From Phyllobacterium zundukense (lineage in GTDB: Bacteria; Pseudomonadota; Alphaproteobacteria; Rhizobiales; Rhizobiaceae): a stretch of DNA of 64,000 bases. Positions 63,154 through 64,000 of this stretch are shown here, piece by piece (position 1 is the first letter of the stretch; each line of letters begins with the position of its first letter). The stretch covers positions 310,001 to 374,000 of the forward strand of contig NZ_CP104972.1 of assembly GCF_025452195.1 (NCBI RefSeq), in the 5' to 3' direction. The notes under the pieces were generated by a model. The model was not told where the DNA came from. It ran no database searches and worked only from the letters and a program-made list of their open reading frames with translations. Made by a program: the position numbers and the translations under genes.

Positions 63154-63236
63154 CGGAACTGCAAACGATCCTGCTGATCACCTTCGCCGTGGTTTTGGCG
63201 ATGGCAAGCGTGACCATTTCGCAATGGAGGGATTGA
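63150..63236 (+). CDS. 28-residue single-span membrane peptide
   Basis: It starts in an ATGA overlap with the DUF982 gene and encodes one membrane span (TILLITFAVVLAMASVTI) with a short end QWRD. AGGAGGTCAAC lies just upstream. The coupling and the ribosome binding site support translation. Too short for common gene finders. Confidence 0.55.
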   Translation: MTELQTILLITFAVVLAMASVTISQWRD

Positions 63237-63296
63237 GAACGGAGCGCGTGCTTTGTCTGTCGGCACCGCCGTTTGCGTCGTCGCGGGGATGGGAAC

Positions 63297-63494
63297 ATGG
63301 ACGAAATTGTCTTGCTTCTTTGTATGTCCGTTGCAGTACCGTTTTTCTGCGCAGTAGCCGGCATCGTGGTCGCATTTGTCCACCGCAGAGGATCGAGCAC
63401 GGAAGCCTGGCGCAGTGTTGGAGCACAAGGCGCCGAGAACATGAGGGAGCTACGCGAGGCGCCAACGAAGCGAATAAGCACGCAGCGGCGGTGA
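63297..63494 (+). CDS. 65-residue membrane-anchored small protein
   Basis: One membrane span (EIVLLLCMSVAVPFFCAVAG, extending to IVVAFV) at the start and a charged C-terminal part (RGSSTEAWRSVGAQGAENMR). GGGGA lies before the ATG at 63297. It follows the tiny peptide gene by 60 bases on the same strand and probably belongs to the same unit. Confidence 0.55.
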   Translation: MDEIVLLLCMSVAVPFFCAVAGIVVAFVHRRGSSTEAWRSVGAQGAENMRELREAPTKRISTQRR

Positions 63495-63746
63495 AATAAT
63501 GCATAAAGGTCGGCTTGTCGCAACGATGCAGAACCTGTGCAATCTGAACCGGGCATGCTGTACGCCGTCGTTGCGGGATTTCTTCTGACGCGGTTTCGCG
63601 TGTCATCACGAAGTTGATTCTTTCAGCGCCCGGCTCGGAATGGAGTGTCCAAAATGCGGATCGACAGTAACCGAAGCAGGAAGCTTTGACCGGCCGGTCC
63701 CTCTCACCTCCCCTTATTTTAAGCGATTTCAGACGGCCGGACGCCG

Positions 63747-64000
63747 CTACTTCTTCTGAGCAGCTTGACACTCGCGCAACGCCTTGAACGCAGCATCGGT
63801 ACCAGTGAGGTCAACCACTAATTCCTTACGCCCTTTGGCGGTGATCGTCAGTTTTTTCTTCTTGGCAAGGCCATAGATAAAATCGAGGTCGTTGAAAGGA
63901 ACGGTTGCACCGTCGAAGCCCTCCATCTCCTGGCCCGTAGCCACGCCGGTGAACTTCTCACCATCGACGTCGAATTCGACCGAGAGCTGTTCACCTGCGG
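63747..64000 (-). CDS. Hypothetical protein, C-terminal part, cut by window edge
   Basis: The frame is open to the end of the window, so the start lies outside. At least 84 residues are seen (EQLSVEFDVDGEKFTGVATG, FNDLDFIYGLAKKKKLTITA, DLTGTDAAFKALRECQA). The pattern of a strand-rich domain ending in xALxxC is frequent in exported rhizobial proteins with a single C-terminal cysteine. No name can be given. Confidence 0.6.
   Translation of the reverse strand, partial: AGEQLSVEFDVDGEKFTGVATGQEMEGFDGATVPFNDLDFIYGLAKKKKLTITAKGRKELVVDLTGTDAAFKALRECQAAQKK

Overview
The window looks like an accessory region (megaplasmid, chromid or genomic island) of an alphaproteobacterium of the order Hyphomicrobiales (Rhizobiales), probably Phyllobacteriaceae or Rhizobiaceae. 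This rests on DUF982, DUF892, DUF6894, DUF3618 and DUF4142 genes, an EcfG-like sigma factor, a HWE-type histidine kinase, ROSE/CIRCE heat-shock control and the base composition. No rRNA, tRNA, CRISPR array or intact insertion sequence was seen.

Layout. 0-7.3 kb: regulators (two paralogous AraC proteins, three XRE proteins), an MFS exporter, a methyltransferase-like gene and a dehydrogenase remnant. 7.4-13.2 kb: a plasmid-type block with ArdC antirestriction protein, a TOPRIM/DUF3991 protein, a nuclease-like secreted protein and a gene broken by a TAG codon. 13.2-16 kb: mostly empty DNA and one PHB-depolymerase-type esterase. 16-36.4 kb: a dense set of general-stress genes (YflT-like, PepSY, GlsB/YeaQ, CspA, YihY, ECF sigma, DUF892 ferritin-like, Crp/Fnr, KGG proteins, a DUF3618 membrane operon, histidine kinase), interrupted by broken genes. 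36.4-39.8 kb: a decayed zone (SDR fragment, GlsB remnant, collapsed Xre/RES toxin-antitoxin pair) around an intact DUF72 gene. 40-52.4 kb: KatE catalase with a DUF892 partner, a dihaem peroxidase-like protein, DUF4142, a third DUF892 copy and an unusual glycosyltransferase/UDP-galactopyranose mutase fusion followed by a glycosidase. 52.9-55.5 kb: cydAB with a DUF2474 small subunit. 56.8-62.6 kb: two Hsp20 genes behind a ROSE-like thermometer, groESL behind a CIRCE operator and a Deg-type protease. 62.8-64 kb: DUF982, two small membrane ORFs and a gene cut by the window edge.

Main result. Reading both strands by eye, I found about twenty matches to GGAAC-N17-GTT (the EcfG general-stress promoter form, usually written GGAAC-N16/17-CGTT), nearly all shortly upstream of a stress gene and in the right direction. 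About two would be expected by chance in 64 kb on two strands with equal base use. They tie small ORFs, the DUF892 copies, catalase, the peroxidase and the sugar-polymer genes into one apparent regulon, probably served by the ECF sigma gene at 21.1-21.6 kb or a chromosomal EcfG. Two of these promoters carry the same GTGCGATAYCGCAC dyad at exactly the same distance upstream of GGAAC, which suggests a second regulator. Many genes between 24 and 57 kb differ from an intact frame by one base, often in a short run of one base. That is either active decay or residual sequencing error and should be settled before any of them is called a pseudogene.
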